A stretch of DNA of 64,000 bases from Nocardia seriolae NBRC 15557 (lineage in GTDB: Bacteria > Actinomycetota > Actinomycetes > Mycobacteriales > Mycobacteriaceae), in NCBI RefSeq assembly GCF_007990715.1, contig NZ_BJWY01000007.1:1-64000 (forward strand). The letters are read 5' to 3'. Numbering within the stretch: the stretch's first letter is position 1; each line of letters opens with the position of its first letter. This document shows positions 49,643 through 58,865 of this stretch, piece by piece. The notes under the pieces are model-generated. The model did no database searches. It had not been told where the DNA came from and was given only the letters and a program-made list of their open reading frames with translations. The translations under genes were made by a program, and so were the position numbers.

Positions 49643-50859
49643 GGTCGAGCCTCTCGGGGAAGTCCGAGCACGCGCTCGGAGATGATATTGCGCTGCACTT
49701 CGTTCGAACCGCCGTAGATGGTGTCCGCACGGGTGAAGAGGAACATGCGCTGCCAGGCATTGAGATCATCGCCGGGGCCGTCGGCGATGAGGCCGGGCGC
49801 GCCGAGCACGTCCATGGCCAGTTCGCCCAGTCCGCGATGCCAATTGGCCCACAGCAGCTTGGTCACCGACGCCTGCCCGGCGGCGGTGCGGGCATCCACG
49901 GAGGCTCCGTCGTGACCGGACTCGAGGGTGCGAAGCACGTGCGCGCGCAGCACCCGCAGGCCGACCCACGCCTGGTCGAGGCGATCGGCGATGACCGGGT
50001 TCTCGATCGCGCCGTTCTCGCGGGCGACCGCTTCGAGGTCGGCGAGCTCACGCGCGTAGCGGATCTGCTGGCCGACGGTGGAGATGCCGCGCTCGAAGGT
50101 GAGCGTGCCCATCGCGACCTTCCACCCCTCGCCGGGCTGCCCGACCACGAGATCGGCCGCGGTGCGGGCATTGTCGAAGAAGACCTCGTTGAATTCGGCG
50201 GTCCCGGTGAGCTGGATGATGGGCCGCACCTCGACGCCCGGCTGCTTCATGGGCACCAGCAGATAGGACAGGCCGTGGTGGCGGCTCGAGCCCTTCTCGG
50301 TGCGGGCGACCACGAAGCACCAGTCCGACAGGTGGGCCAGTGAGGTCCAGATCTTCTGGCCGTTGATCACCCATTCGTCGCCGTCCAGGTGGGCGGAGGT
50401 GGTGACGGCGGCCAGGTCCGAGCCCGCGCCCGGTTCGGAATAGCCCTGGCACCACAGCTCGGTGACATTGCGGATGCCCGGCAGGAAGCGCCGCTTCTGC
50501 TCCTCGGTGCCGAAGGCGATGACGGTGGGTCCGAGCAGTTCCTCACCCAGGTGCGAGACCCGGCTCGGCGCATCGGCCTTGGCGTATTCCTCGTGGAAGA
50601 TGACCTGCTGCCGCAGCGTGGCGTCGCGGCCGCCCCATTCCTCGGGCCAGCCCAGGCAGGTCAGTCCCGCGGCGGCGAGGGCGCGGTCCCATTCGAGCCG
50701 CTCCTCGAAGGCCTCGTGCTCGCGCCCGGGACCACCCAGACCGCGCAGCTCGCGGAACTGGCCGTTCAGGTTCTCGGCCAGCCATTCCCGCACCTCCGTG
50801 CGGAATTCGGCATCCTCCGCGGGCTCAATCCCGCTGGCCGGTTCGGGGGTCTGGATCAT
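49639..50859 (-). CDS. fadE30: acyl-CoA dehydrogenase FadE30
   Basis: 406 residues, full ACAD domains: GYSEPGAGSDLAAVTTSA, NGQKIWTSLAHLSDW, LTFERGIS with the presumed catalytic Glu, and GGSNEVQRNIISERVLGLP. Rhodococcal FadE30 dehydrogenates the propionate chain of 5-hydroxy-HIP-CoA. The start is uncertain by two codons (ATG 50859 or GTG 50865); neither has a clear ribosome site. A KstR2 box lies 23 bases upstream, shared with divergent fadD3. Confidence 0.93.
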   Translation of the reverse strand: MIQTPEPASGIEPAEDAEFRTEVREWLAENLNGQFRELRGLGGPGREHEAFEERLEWDRALAAAGLTCLGWPEEWGGRDATLRQQVIFHEEYAKADAPSRVSHLGEELLGPTVIAFGTEEQKRRFLPGIRNVTELWCQGYSEPGAGSDLAAVTTSAHLDGDEWVINGQKIWTSLAHLSDWCFVVARTEKGSSRHHGLSYLLVPMKQPGVEVRPIIQLTGTAEFNEVFFDNARTAADLVVGQPGEGWKVAMGTLTFERGISTVGQQIRYARELADLEAVARENGAIENPVIADRLDQAWVGLRVLRAHVLRTLESGHDGASVDARTAAGQASVTKLLWANWHRGLGELAMDVLGAPGLIADGPGDDLNAWQRMFLFTRADTIYGGSNEVQRNIISERVLGLPREARP

Positions 50860-50881
50860 GCTCACGTCGGTAGAGTAACCT

Positions 50882-50895
50882 ACCAAGCACTTGCT
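50882..50895. promoter_or_regulatory. KstR2 operator, fadE30/fadD3 divergent promoter
   Basis: ACCAAGCACTTGCT is identical to the box at 37476 and fits ANCAAGNNCTTGNT fully. It would control fadE30-ipdF on one side and fadD3 through fadE33 on the other. Confidence 0.88.
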
Positions 50896-50930
50896 TTGTT
50901 AGACCCATTCCCGGACAGCGAGGACGCTCA

Positions 50931-52478
50931 GTGACTTCTCCTCCGCAGACCACACCGCTCGCCCTGCACGAGGCCGCCCACCGGTACGGTGACGCGCCCG
51001 CCGTGGGTGACGGTGCCGTGCGTCTGAGCTGGTCGCAACTGCTGGACTCGGTGCGTGAGACGGCGCGGGCGTTGATCGCGCGCGGCATCCAGCGCGGCGA
51101 CCGCATCGGCATCTGGGCCCCCAACACCCACCACTGGGTGACGGCGGTCCTGGCCACCCACTACGTGGGCGCGGCCATCGTGCCGCTGAACACGCGGTAC
51201 GTGGCCGACGAGGCCGCGGACGTGCTGGGCCGGGTCGACGCCAAGGCGCTGTTCATCGCGGGCACCTTCCTGGGCCGCGACCGGCTGACCGAACTGCGCA
51301 CCGCCGCACCGGAACTGGGCATCGAGACGGTCATCGTCATTCCCTCCGAAAAGGAGGAGCCCGTGCAGGACGCCATCGTCTGGTCAGAGCTGGGCAAGCT
51401 GGCCGAGGCGGTCAGCCTGGAGGACGCCATCGCGCGGGCCGAATCCGTCTCCGCGGACGACCTTTCCGACATCCTGTTCACCTCCGGCACCACCGGGCGC
51501 AGCAAGGGCACCTTGATCGCGCACCGGCAGGCGCTGGCGGGCGCGCGGGCCTGGTCCGAATGCGCCACGCTGCACAGCGCGGACCGGTACCTGGTGGTGC
51601 CGCCGTTCTTCCACAACTTCGGCTACAAGGCGGGCATCATCGCGTGCCTGGTCACCGGGGCGAGCATCATCCCGCAGGCCACCTTCGACGTGCCGGAGAC
51701 CATGCGCCTGGTGCACGACGAGGGCATCACCGTGCTCACCGGCCCGCCGACCATCTACCAGACCATCCTGGAACACCCGGCGCGCCACGACGCCGACCTG
51801 TCGAGCCTGCGGGTCGCGGTCACGGGTGCGGCCACCGTGCCGGTCGTGCTGATCGAAAGAATGCGCAGCGAACTGCAATTCGACGTGGTGCTCACCGCCT
51901 ACGGGCTCTCCGAGTCCGGCGGCTTCGGCACCATGTGCCGGCCCGAGGACAGCGCGGAGACCATCGCCAATACCTGCGGCCGCGCCATCGGCGACTTCGA
52001 GACCAAGCTGGCCGACAATGGCGAACTGCTGCTGCGCGGTTCGCAGGTGATGCTCGGCTACCTCGACGATCCGCAGGCCACCGCGGACACCATCGACACC
52101 GACGGCTGGCTGCACACCGGCGATGTCGCCACCATCGACGAGCGCGGCTACGTGAAGATCACCGACCGGCTCAAGGACATGTACATCTCCGGCGGGTTCA
52201 ATGTGTACCCCGCCGAGGTGGAACAGGCCCTGGCCCGGCTGGAGGGCGTCGCCGAGACCGCGGTCATCGGGATCGAGGACGAGCGCATGGGCGAGGTCGG
52301 CAAGGCGTTCGTGGTGCGCACGCCCGGTGCCGAGCTGACCGTCGAAGACGTGGTGGCGCACGCGAAGACGCTGCTGGCCAATTTCAAGGTGCCGCGGTTC
52401 GTGGAGTTCCGCGACCAGTTGCCCTACAGCGCGGCCGGGAAAGTGCTCAAGCGGGAACTACGTGAGGAGAAGGCGTGA
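50931..52478 (+). CDS. fadD3: HIP-CoA synthetase FadD3
   Basis: 515-residue AMP-forming ligase that activates HIP, the bicyclic propionate left after rings A and B are removed; its product induces the KstR2 regulon. Motifs: P-loop LFTSGTTGRSKGTL, TAYGLSESGGFGTM, HTGDVATIDERGYVKITDRLKDM, and the C-terminal Lys in YSAAGKVLKREL. GTG start with GAGGA nine bases before. Its TGA overlaps a repeat-derived micro-ORF. Confidence 0.93.
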   Translation: MTSPPQTTPLALHEAAHRYGDAPAVGDGAVRLSWSQLLDSVRETARALIARGIQRGDRIGIWAPNTHHWVTAVLATHYVGAAIVPLNTRYVADEAADVLGRVDAKALFIAGTFLGRDRLTELRTAAPELGIETVIVIPSEKEEPVQDAIVWSELGKLAEAVSLEDAIARAESVSADDLSDILFTSGTTGRSKGTLIAHRQALAGARAWSECATLHSADRYLVVPPFFHNFGYKAGIIACLVTGASIIPQATFDVPETMRLVHDEGITVLTGPPTIYQTILEHPARHDADLSSLRVAVTGAATVPVVLIERMRSELQFDVVLTAYGLSESGGFGTMCRPEDSAETIANTCGRAIGDFETKLADNGELLLRGSQVMLGYLDDPQATADTIDTDGWLHTGDVATIDERGYVKITDRLKDMYISGGFNVYPAEVEQALARLEGVAETAVIGIEDERMGEVGKAFVVRTPGAELTVEDVVAHAKTLLANFKVPRFVEFRDQLPYSAAGKVLKRELREEKA

Positions 52479-52552
52479 GCGAGTCCAGCCCGGAGGCGGT
52501 AGCGCAGCGTAACCACGCAGGGCGCTCGATCGCGCGAAAGGAAGCAGTGTGA
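52475..52552 (+). CDS. 25-residue linker micro-ORF (repeat-derived)
   Basis: Starts at a GTG overlapping the fadD3 stop (GTGA) and ends with a TGA overlapping the GTG of the next enoyl-CoA hydratase, so it exactly bridges the gap. It encodes AQRNHAGRS in the middle and RKEAV at the end. The AAAGGAAG ribosome site of the next gene is its 3' part. It is the sequence and layout twin of the micro-ORF at 32507-32587. Confidence 0.5.
   Translation: MSESSPEAVAQRNHAGRSIARKEAV
52489..52522 (+). repeat. RNHAG linker repeat, copy 2
   Basis: CCCGGAGGCGG, seven variable bases, then GCGTAACCACGCAGGG. Both fixed blocks are identical to the copy at 32540-32572, 20 kb away and on the other strand. Confidence 0.8.
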
Positions 52553-53433
52553 GCCAGGAATTGGGACCTGTCCCGGATGAGGGCGAGGTCGTCCGCTACG
52601 AGAAGCGGGGACCGATCGCGGTCGTCACGCTGAACCGGCCGGACTACCGGAACGCGCAGAACTCGGTCATGACCTACGCGCTCGACGCCGCCTTCGTGAA
52701 GGCCGTCGAGGATCCCGAGGTCAAGGTCATCGTCTTGGGCGGTGCCGGAAAGCATTTCAGCGCGGGCCACGACATCGGTACGCCGGGCCGCGATCACCAC
52801 ATCAAGTACGAGAACAAGGCCGCGCTGTGGTGGGACCACACCGACCGGCCCGGCGGCGATCAGCGCTTCGCCCGGGAGTCCGAGGTGTACCTGGGCATGT
52901 GCCGGCGCTGGCGGGAGATCCCCAAGCCGACCATCGCCATGGTGCAGGGCGCATGCATCGCGGGCGCGCTCATGCTGGCCTGGTCCTGCGACATGATCGT
53001 GGCGTCGGAGGACGCGTTCTTCTCCGATCCGGTGGTGCGCATGGGCATTCCGGGCGTCGAGTACTTCGCGCACCCGTGGGTGCTGGGGCCGCGCCGGGCC
53101 AAGGAGATCCTGTTCACCGGTGAGCGCTTCACCGCCGCACAGGCTTACGAGTGGGGCATGCTCAATCGCGTTGTCGCGCGCGAGGATCTGGAGACCGAGA
53201 CCTTCGCGCTGGCCGAGAAGATCGCGGAGATGCCGCAGTTCGGGCTGGCGCTGACCAAGAAGGCCGTCAACCAGTGCGAGGACCTGATGGGGATGCGCGC
53301 GGGCATGGATTCCGTGTTCGGGCTGCACCACTTCGCGCACGCCCACAACGCCGAGGTCGGCGCGGACTCGCTGGGCGGCATGAACGCCAAGTCGATGAAG
53401 GCGGCCGCTACGAACAAGGACGGGGCCAACTAA
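52549..53433 (+). CDS. enoyl-CoA hydratase in fadD3 operon (EchA13-like?)
   Basis: 294-residue crotonase. Oxyanion-hole regions are KHFSAGHDIGTP and QGACIAGALMLAWSCDMIVAS; catalytic acid position in DPVVRMGIPGVEYFAHPW. It lies between fadD3 and fadE31, where M. tuberculosis has no gene; the EchA13 step of HIP-CoA oxidation is a natural candidate but this is inference. GTG start overlapped by the micro-ORF stop. Confidence 0.8.
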   Translation: MSQELGPVPDEGEVVRYEKRGPIAVVTLNRPDYRNAQNSVMTYALDAAFVKAVEDPEVKVIVLGGAGKHFSAGHDIGTPGRDHHIKYENKAALWWDHTDRPGGDQRFARESEVYLGMCRRWREIPKPTIAMVQGACIAGALMLAWSCDMIVASEDAFFSDPVVRMGIPGVEYFAHPWVLGPRRAKEILFTGERFTAAQAYEWGMLNRVVAREDLETETFALAEKIAEMPQFGLALTKKAVNQCEDLMGMRAGMDSVFGLHHFAHAHNAEVGADSLGGMNAKSMKAAATNKDGAN

Positions 53434-54564
53434 GTGGATCTCGACTTCGACGCCAAGACCGAGGAATTCCGCGCCGAGGTGCGGGAGTTCCTGGCGGCCA
53501 ATGTGCCCGCCGCTCCCCTGCCCTCCATGGACACCAAGGAAGGGTTCGAGGCGCACCGGGCGTGGGAGGCCAAGCTGGCCGAGGCCCGGCTGTCGTGTGT
53601 GGCATGGCCCGCCGAGTACGGCGGCCGCGACGCCTCGCTGACCGAGTGGGTCATCTTCGAGGAGGAGTACTACGCCGCGGGCGCGCCGGGTCGCGTCTCG
53701 CAGAACGGCATCTTCCTGCTCGCGCCCACCCTGTTCGAGCACGGCTCCCCCGAGCAGCTGGCCCGCATCCTGCCGAGAATGGCACGCGCCGACGACATCT
53801 GGGCGCAGGCCTGGTCGGAGCCGGAGGCCGGATCCGATCTGGCGGGCATCCGCTCCACCGCCAAGCGCACCGAGGGCGGCTGGCTGCTGAACGGCCAGAA
53901 GACCTGGAGTTCGCGGGCCTCGTTCGCGGACTGGGGTTTCGGCCTGTTCCGCAGCGACCCGGAGGCCGAGCGGCATCGCGGGCTGACCTACCTGATGTTC
54001 CCGCTCACCGCGGAAGGCATTACGGTGCGGCCGATTCCGCAGCTGGACGGCGAGCCGGGCTTCGCGGAGATCTTCCTGGACAATGTGTTCGTGCCGGACG
54101 CCGATGTGATCGGCGAAGCCAACAACGGCTGGAAGGTCGCCATGGCGACCTCCAGCAATGAGCGCGGACTGTCGCTGCGCGCGCCGGGCCGGTTCACCGC
54201 CACCGCCGCCAAGCTCATCGAGCTGTGGCAGAACGCGGCGGACGAGTCCGACACCGCTCTCGCCGACCGCGTCGTCGACGCGTGGGTGGGTGCGGAGGCG
54301 TACCGCCTCAATACCTGGGCCACCGTGACCCGCCTGGCAAACGGCGGCCAGCTGGGCGCGGAATCCTCGGTGAACAAGGTGTTCTGGTCGGATCTGGACA
54401 TCGCCATGCACGAGACCGCGCTGGATCTGCACGGCGCGGCCGCGGAGCAGGAGTCGGCCTGGACCGACGGCTACCTGTTCTCGCTGGCGGGCCCGATCTA
54501 CGCCGTTACCAACGAGATTCAGCGCAATATCATCGCCGAACGCCTGCTCGGCCTGCCGCGATAG
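53434..54564 (+). CDS. fadE31: acyl-CoA dehydrogenase FadE31
   Basis: 376 residues: EPEAGSDLAGIRSTAKR, NGQKTWSSRASFADWG, MATSSNERGLSLRAPG with a Glu at the ACAD base position, and TNEIQRNIIAERLLGLPR. GTG start immediately after the hydratase stop. In M. tuberculosis FadE31 pairs with FadE32 or FadE33 in heterotetramers; the ring-derived substrate is not settled. Confidence 0.92.
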   Translation: MDLDFDAKTEEFRAEVREFLAANVPAAPLPSMDTKEGFEAHRAWEAKLAEARLSCVAWPAEYGGRDASLTEWVIFEEEYYAAGAPGRVSQNGIFLLAPTLFEHGSPEQLARILPRMARADDIWAQAWSEPEAGSDLAGIRSTAKRTEGGWLLNGQKTWSSRASFADWGFGLFRSDPEAERHRGLTYLMFPLTAEGITVRPIPQLDGEPGFAEIFLDNVFVPDADVIGEANNGWKVAMATSSNERGLSLRAPGRFTATAAKLIELWQNAADESDTALADRVVDAWVGAEAYRLNTWATVTRLANGGQLGAESSVNKVFWSDLDIAMHETALDLHGAAAEQESAWTDGYLFSLAGPIYAVTNEIQRNIIAERLLGLPR

Positions 54565-54583
54565 CCACAGGGAGGACGACGAC

Positions 54584-55627
54584 ATGCGATTCGCATTGAC
54601 CGCAGAACAGAACGATTTCGCCGCCAGCCTGCGCAAGATGGGCGAGGCCGCCAAGACGCCCGGCGTCGTCCGGGCCTGGGGCACGGGCGATTCCGCCGCC
54701 GGGCGCGCGCTGATCGGCCAGCTGGCCGAGGCGGGCGCGCTGGGGCTGACCGTCAGCGAGGAGAACGGCGGGTTCGGCGCGGGCCCGGTCGAGCTGATCG
54801 TGGCCTTCACCGAGATCGGCCGGGCCGCCGTGCCGGGCCCGCTGGTGGAGACCGCCGCCACGATTCCCGCACTGCTGCAGGCGCTTCCGGATCCGGCGCT
54901 GGCCGCCGCGAAGCTGCCGGAGCTGGCCGAGGGCGCACAGCTGGGCACGCTCGCCGTGACCGCTTCCGGCGGGGCGAACGCGGGCCGGGCCGCGGGTGCG
55001 GCGACCGCACTGGACGCCGATATCGCCGACCTGGTGCTGATCGCCGAGGGCGACCGCATCGCGCTGGCCACCGCCGGTGAACTAGTCACGTCGGTGGACG
55101 CGGCCCGCCGCCTGTTCACCGTCACCGCGGCCGAGACCCTCGCCGAGGGCGAGGGCGTCTCCGCCGCAATCGATCTGGCCTTCGACACCGCCGCCCTGGC
55201 TGCCGCCGCGCAGCTGCTCGGCGCGGGCCGTGCACTGGTGGACACCAGCGTCGAGTACGTCAAGCAGCGCCAGCAGTTCGGCACCCCGATCGGCCGCAAT
55301 CAGGCCATCAAGCATCATCTGGCCAATGCCCACATCGGCCTGGAAATGGCGCTGCCGCTGCTCTATCGGGCCGCTCTCACGCTGGAGTCGAACGCGGACA
55401 GCCGGACTCGCGGCCGTGACATCTCCGCCGCCAAGCTGGCCTGCGGCGAGGCCGCCTACCGGGCCGCCCGCATCGCCCTCCAGGTCCACGGCGCCATCGG
55501 CTACACCGCCGAATGCGACCTGTCCCTGTGGCTCACCAAGGTCACCGCCCTGCGCTCGGCCTGGGGCACCCCCGCAGAACACCGCGCCCGCATCGCAACC
55601 GCCCTCCGCGCCGGAAACGTCGCGTGA
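54584..55627 (+). CDS. fadE32: acyl-CoA dehydrogenase FadE32
   Basis: 347 residues; ACAD beta-type partner with an Ala-rich middle and the FAD motif YVKQRQQFGTPIGRNQAIKHH. The end GAIGYTAECDLSLWLTKV replaces the usual TNE region, as in mycobacterial FadE32. It starts 19 bases after fadE31 with GGAGG ten bases before the ATG. It is about 30 residues longer than Rv3563, mostly in the variable middle. Confidence 0.9.
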   Translation: MRFALTAEQNDFAASLRKMGEAAKTPGVVRAWGTGDSAAGRALIGQLAEAGALGLTVSEENGGFGAGPVELIVAFTEIGRAAVPGPLVETAATIPALLQALPDPALAAAKLPELAEGAQLGTLAVTASGGANAGRAAGAATALDADIADLVLIAEGDRIALATAGELVTSVDAARRLFTVTAAETLAEGEGVSAAIDLAFDTAALAAAAQLLGAGRALVDTSVEYVKQRQQFGTPIGRNQAIKHHLANAHIGLEMALPLLYRAALTLESNADSRTRGRDISAAKLACGEAAYRAARIALQVHGAIGYTAECDLSLWLTKVTALRSAWGTPAEHRARIATALRAGNVA

Positions 55628-55655
55628 CCACCATCTACACGTTGGGAGCGAAGGC

Positions 55656-56699
55656 ATGAGCCGCACTGCCGAGCAGCAGGAACTCGTCACGACCGTGCGC
55701 GCGGTGCTGGCCAAGCACGGGGACAGTGCGGCCATGCGGCGCGGGCTGGACAGCGAGCTCGGGTATGACGAGCAGCTGTGGAAGCTGCTGTGCGAGCAGG
55801 TCGGGGTTGCCGCGCTGGCGATTCCGGAGGAGTTCGGCGGGATCGGGGTCGGACTGGTCGAATCCCTGCTGGTGGTCGAGGAACTCGGTCGGACCCTGGC
55901 CGCGCCGCCCATGCTCGGGTCGGCCGTGCTGGGCGTGCAGGCGCTGCTGCTGGCCGGGAACACCGAGGTCAACGAGCGGCTGCTGCCGGAGGTCGCCGAG
56001 GGCACGCGCACGCTGACGCTGTGCTGGGCCGGGGCGCGGGGCTGGGATTCGTTCGGGGTCACGGCCTCGGGTGAAAAGCTTTCCGGCTCGGCGCATTACG
56101 TGCTCGACGGGGTGCACGCGGACACCCTGCTGGTGCTCACCGCCGACGGACTGTTCGAGATCGAGGGCGACGCCGCCGGTGTCTCCCGCACCGCGGTCGT
56201 CACCCAGGATCCGACCCGCAAGCTGGCCCGCATCGACTTCGACTCGGCCGAGGCTCGGCCCGTCGGACAGCCGAATATCACCCGCCTGCGGGAAATCGCC
56301 TGGGCGGCAGTGGTTGCCGAGCAGCTCGGTGCGGCCGAGCAGTGCCTCGACATGACCGTCGAGTACTCCAAGTCGCGCGTGCAGTTCGGCCGCCCGATCG
56401 GCAGCTTTCAGGCGCTCAAGCACCGCATGGCCGATATGTACGTGCTGGTCGAGTCGACCCGATCCATCGCTTACCTGGCCATCGCGGGCCTGGCCGCGGG
56501 CGCGATCGACCCGATCGACGTGCAGGCTGCCCGTCTGCACGCCATCGACACCTTCAACTCGGTGGTCTCCGAAACCGTCCAGATGCACGGCGGCATCGCC
56601 ATCACCTGGGAACACGACGCCCACCTGTTCTTCAAACGCGCCCACGCCGACGCCCAACTCTTCGGCACCCCGGCCCGTCCCCTGGCCCGCCCGGCCTGA
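55656..56699 (+). CDS. fadE33: acyl-CoA dehydrogenase FadE33
   Basis: 347 residues, paralogue of FadE32: YSKSRVQFGRPIGSFQALKHRMADMYV and QMHGGIAITWEHDAHLFFKRA. GGGAGCGAAGG precedes the ATG at 55656. It is the last gene of the fadD3 operon, with a hairpin terminator after it. Presumed alternative partner of FadE31 in late steroid-ring beta-oxidation. Confidence 0.9.
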   Translation: MSRTAEQQELVTTVRAVLAKHGDSAAMRRGLDSELGYDEQLWKLLCEQVGVAALAIPEEFGGIGVGLVESLLVVEELGRTLAAPPMLGSAVLGVQALLLAGNTEVNERLLPEVAEGTRTLTLCWAGARGWDSFGVTASGEKLSGSAHYVLDGVHADTLLVLTADGLFEIEGDAAGVSRTAVVTQDPTRKLARIDFDSAEARPVGQPNITRLREIAWAAVVAEQLGAAEQCLDMTVEYSKSRVQFGRPIGSFQALKHRMADMYVLVESTRSIAYLAIAGLAAGAIDPIDVQAARLHAIDTFNSVVSETVQMHGGIAITWEHDAHLFFKRAHADAQLFGTPARPLARPA

Positions 56700-56721
56700 T
56701 CACCCGAGATCTTCGGATGTT

Positions 56722-56760
56722 CGCGGACCGCGCCCGGAAGGTGCGGTCCGCGTTCGGTTT
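56722..56760 (+). terminator. terminator of the fadD3-fadE33 operon
   Basis: A perfect 10-base stem CGCGGACCGC (56722-56731) with GCGGTCCGCG (56743-56752), then TTCGGTTT on the plus strand. Confidence 0.8.
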
Positions 56761-56780
56761 CACCCCGTACGATCCGCCCC

Positions 56781-57266
56781 ATGAACCAACCCATGCCGCC
56801 GCAAGGGCAGTATCCGCACCCGCAACCGGGCCAGCCGCAGCCCGGATATCCGCAGCAGGGGCAGCCGTATCCGCCGCAGGGCCAGCAGCCTTACCCGCAG
56901 CAGGGGCAGCCGCAGCAGGCCCCGGGTCCGCAGTTCCCGATCCTGGTCTCGACCATGAACGACGTGCCCGGCCAGGAGATCACGCAGGTGATCGGTGAGG
57001 TCGCGGGCCTGACCGTGCGCAGTCGCGGTCTGGGCGCGAACTTCGCGGCCGGGTTCCGCGCCCTGGGCGGCGGCGAGATCCACGAGTACACCCAGTTGCT
57101 CTACCAGTCGCGGCACGAGGCCATCATGCGAATGTGCCAGCACGCCATGGCCTATGGCGCGAACGCGGTCATCGCCATGCGCTTCGACTGCAACGAGATC
57201 GACAACACCATGAGCGAGGTCGCCGCCTACGGCACGGCGGTCATCGTGAAGCCCGTCGATCAGTAG
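56781..57266 (+). CDS. YbjQ-family protein with Pro/Gln-rich N-terminus
   Basis: 161 residues. The first 50 are low-complexity PQG/QQGQP repeats; the rest is a YbjQ/UPF0145 domain (ILVSTMNDVPGQEITQVIGEVAGLTV, ALGGGEIHEYTQLLYQSR, AYGANAVIAMRFDCNEI). YbjQ domains form pentamers of unknown function, sometimes called heavy-metal-binding. The P/Q-rich tail is typical of actinobacterial surface or membrane-associated proteins, but no membrane helix is visible. Confidence 0.8.
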   Translation: MNQPMPPQGQYPHPQPGQPQPGYPQQGQPYPPQGQQPYPQQGQPQQAPGPQFPILVSTMNDVPGQEITQVIGEVAGLTVRSRGLGANFAAGFRALGGGEIHEYTQLLYQSRHEAIMRMCQHAMAYGANAVIAMRFDCNEIDNTMSEVAAYGTAVIVKPVDQ

Positions 57267-57282
57267 GACTCGGTCGACCGGC

Positions 57283-58701
57283 TCAGTGGTGCAGCACCTC
57301 GACCTCGCGCACCGGCTCCTTGCGGCCCAGCTTGGCGCGTAGCGGGTAGATCGCCATGACCGCCAGCAGCGAGATGGTGGAGGCGATGAGCTGGTTGCGC
57401 TGGTCGGGGTTGCAGGCCATGGCCACGAAGACGGCGAAGATGGCGACCACGACGGCCCAGCTGATGTAGGGGTAGCCCCACATGCGGTAGGTCAGCGCCG
57501 AGGGGTCCTCGCGGCGCAGCCGGGCGCGAAGTCGCAACTGGGAGAACATGATCGCGACGTAGATGAAGGCCAGGACCACGCCGATGGAGTTCACCAGGAA
57601 GGTGAAGACCTTGTCCGGGGAGACGTAGGAGGCGATGACCGCGCCCCAGGCCGCGACGGTGCCGAGCAGGACGGCGCGGGCGGGCACGCCGCGCTTGTTG
57701 ATCTTCACCAGGGAGGCGGGGGCGTCGCCGTCGCGGGTGAGGACGTAGAGCATGCGCGACGAGACGTAGATGGCCGAGTTCAGCACCGACAGCACCGCGG
57801 TCAGGATCACCACCTGCATGATGGTGCCCGCCGCCGGAATGCCGATGTGCTCGAGGGCGCTCACGAACGGGCTCTTCAAAACCTTGGCGTCGTTCCACGG
57901 CAGGATGGCCACCACCAGGAAGATCGAGGCCACGTAGAACAGGCCGACCCGCCACAGCACATTGTTGGTGGCGCGGGCCACCACCTTGCCCGGCTCCTCG
58001 GATTCCGCCGCGGCCACGGTGACGATCTCGGTGCCGCCGAAGGCGAACATGACCACCACGATGGCGGAGAAGACGCCGCCGATGCCATTGGGCGCGAAGC
58101 CGCCGTGCTCGGTCAGGTTGGCGAAGCCCGGCTCCGAGCCCGGCCACAGCCCGAACACCCAGGCCAGTCCGATGGCCAGGAAGAGCACGATGGCCACCAC
58201 CTTGATGGAGGCGAACCAGAACTCGAACTCGCCGAAGGACTTCACCGACACCAGGTTGACCGAGGTCATGACGACGAGCAGTCCGGCCGAGAGCACCCAC
58301 TGGTCGAGGTCGATCCAGCTGCCGAGAATGGCCGCGCCCGCCACCGCCTCGGCCCCGACCAGGATGACGTAGAGGTACCAGTACAGCCAGCCGACGGTGA
58401 ATCCGGCGAACGGTCCCATGGCCATGCGCGCGTACTCGCCCATCGATCCGGCGACCGGGCGGGCCACCACCATTTCGCCGAGGGCGCGCAGCACGCACAG
58501 CACCACGAGTCCGGCTCCGGCGTAGGAGAGGATGGCGGCGGGCCCGGCGGTCTTGATGACCGAGCCGCTGCCCACGAACAGGCCCGCGCCGATCGCGCCG
58601 CCGATGGCGATCATGGTCAGGTGCCGGCGCCGGAGTCCGGGACGCAGACCCTGCGGCTCGACGCCGGGTTCCATCAGCCGGGTGCTCTCGGATTCCGACA
58701 T
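57283..58701 (-). CDS. APC-family amino acid permease
   Basis: 472 residues, 12 membrane segments, with the APC start GGAIGAGLFVGSGSVIKTAGPA and the consensus FAFGGTEIVTVAAAESEEP. Closest in feel to GabP/AnsP/CycA-type permeases; the substrate cannot be fixed. The ATG at 58701 has AAGGTGG upstream. It is convergent with the YbjQ gene. Confidence 0.88.
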   Translation of the reverse strand: MSESESTRLMEPGVEPQGLRPGLRRRHLTMIAIGGAIGAGLFVGSGSVIKTAGPAAILSYAGAGLVVLCVLRALGEMVVARPVAGSMGEYARMAMGPFAGFTVGWLYWYLYVILVGAEAVAGAAILGSWIDLDQWVLSAGLLVVMTSVNLVSVKSFGEFEFWFASIKVVAIVLFLAIGLAWVFGLWPGSEPGFANLTEHGGFAPNGIGGVFSAIVVVMFAFGGTEIVTVAAAESEEPGKVVARATNNVLWRVGLFYVASIFLVVAILPWNDAKVLKSPFVSALEHIGIPAAGTIMQVVILTAVLSVLNSAIYVSSRMLYVLTRDGDAPASLVKINKRGVPARAVLLGTVAAWGAVIASYVSPDKVFTFLVNSIGVVLAFIYVAIMFSQLRLRARLRREDPSALTYRMWGYPYISWAVVVAIFAVFVAMACNPDQRNQLIASTISLLAVMAIYPLRAKLGRKEPVREVEVLHH

Positions 58702-58865
58702 CTGACCGCCACCTTCTTGTGTTGCTCGAGTGTTGCTCAACCACCATATCGAGCCTGGTCAGGCGATAAAAATCGCCTGTCCGGCCCGCGCCGGTCGGGA
58801 TGCTGCGGATGCAGCGAATCCCGCTCTCCGACAGGCGTTTCCACGGCGGAGTACCGTCGGGAGGT

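Noticed and set aside
52447..55299. A 950-codon minus-strand open frame
   Set aside because: Antisense shadow of the hydratase, fadE31 and fadE32, with low-complexity composition and no recognisable domain.
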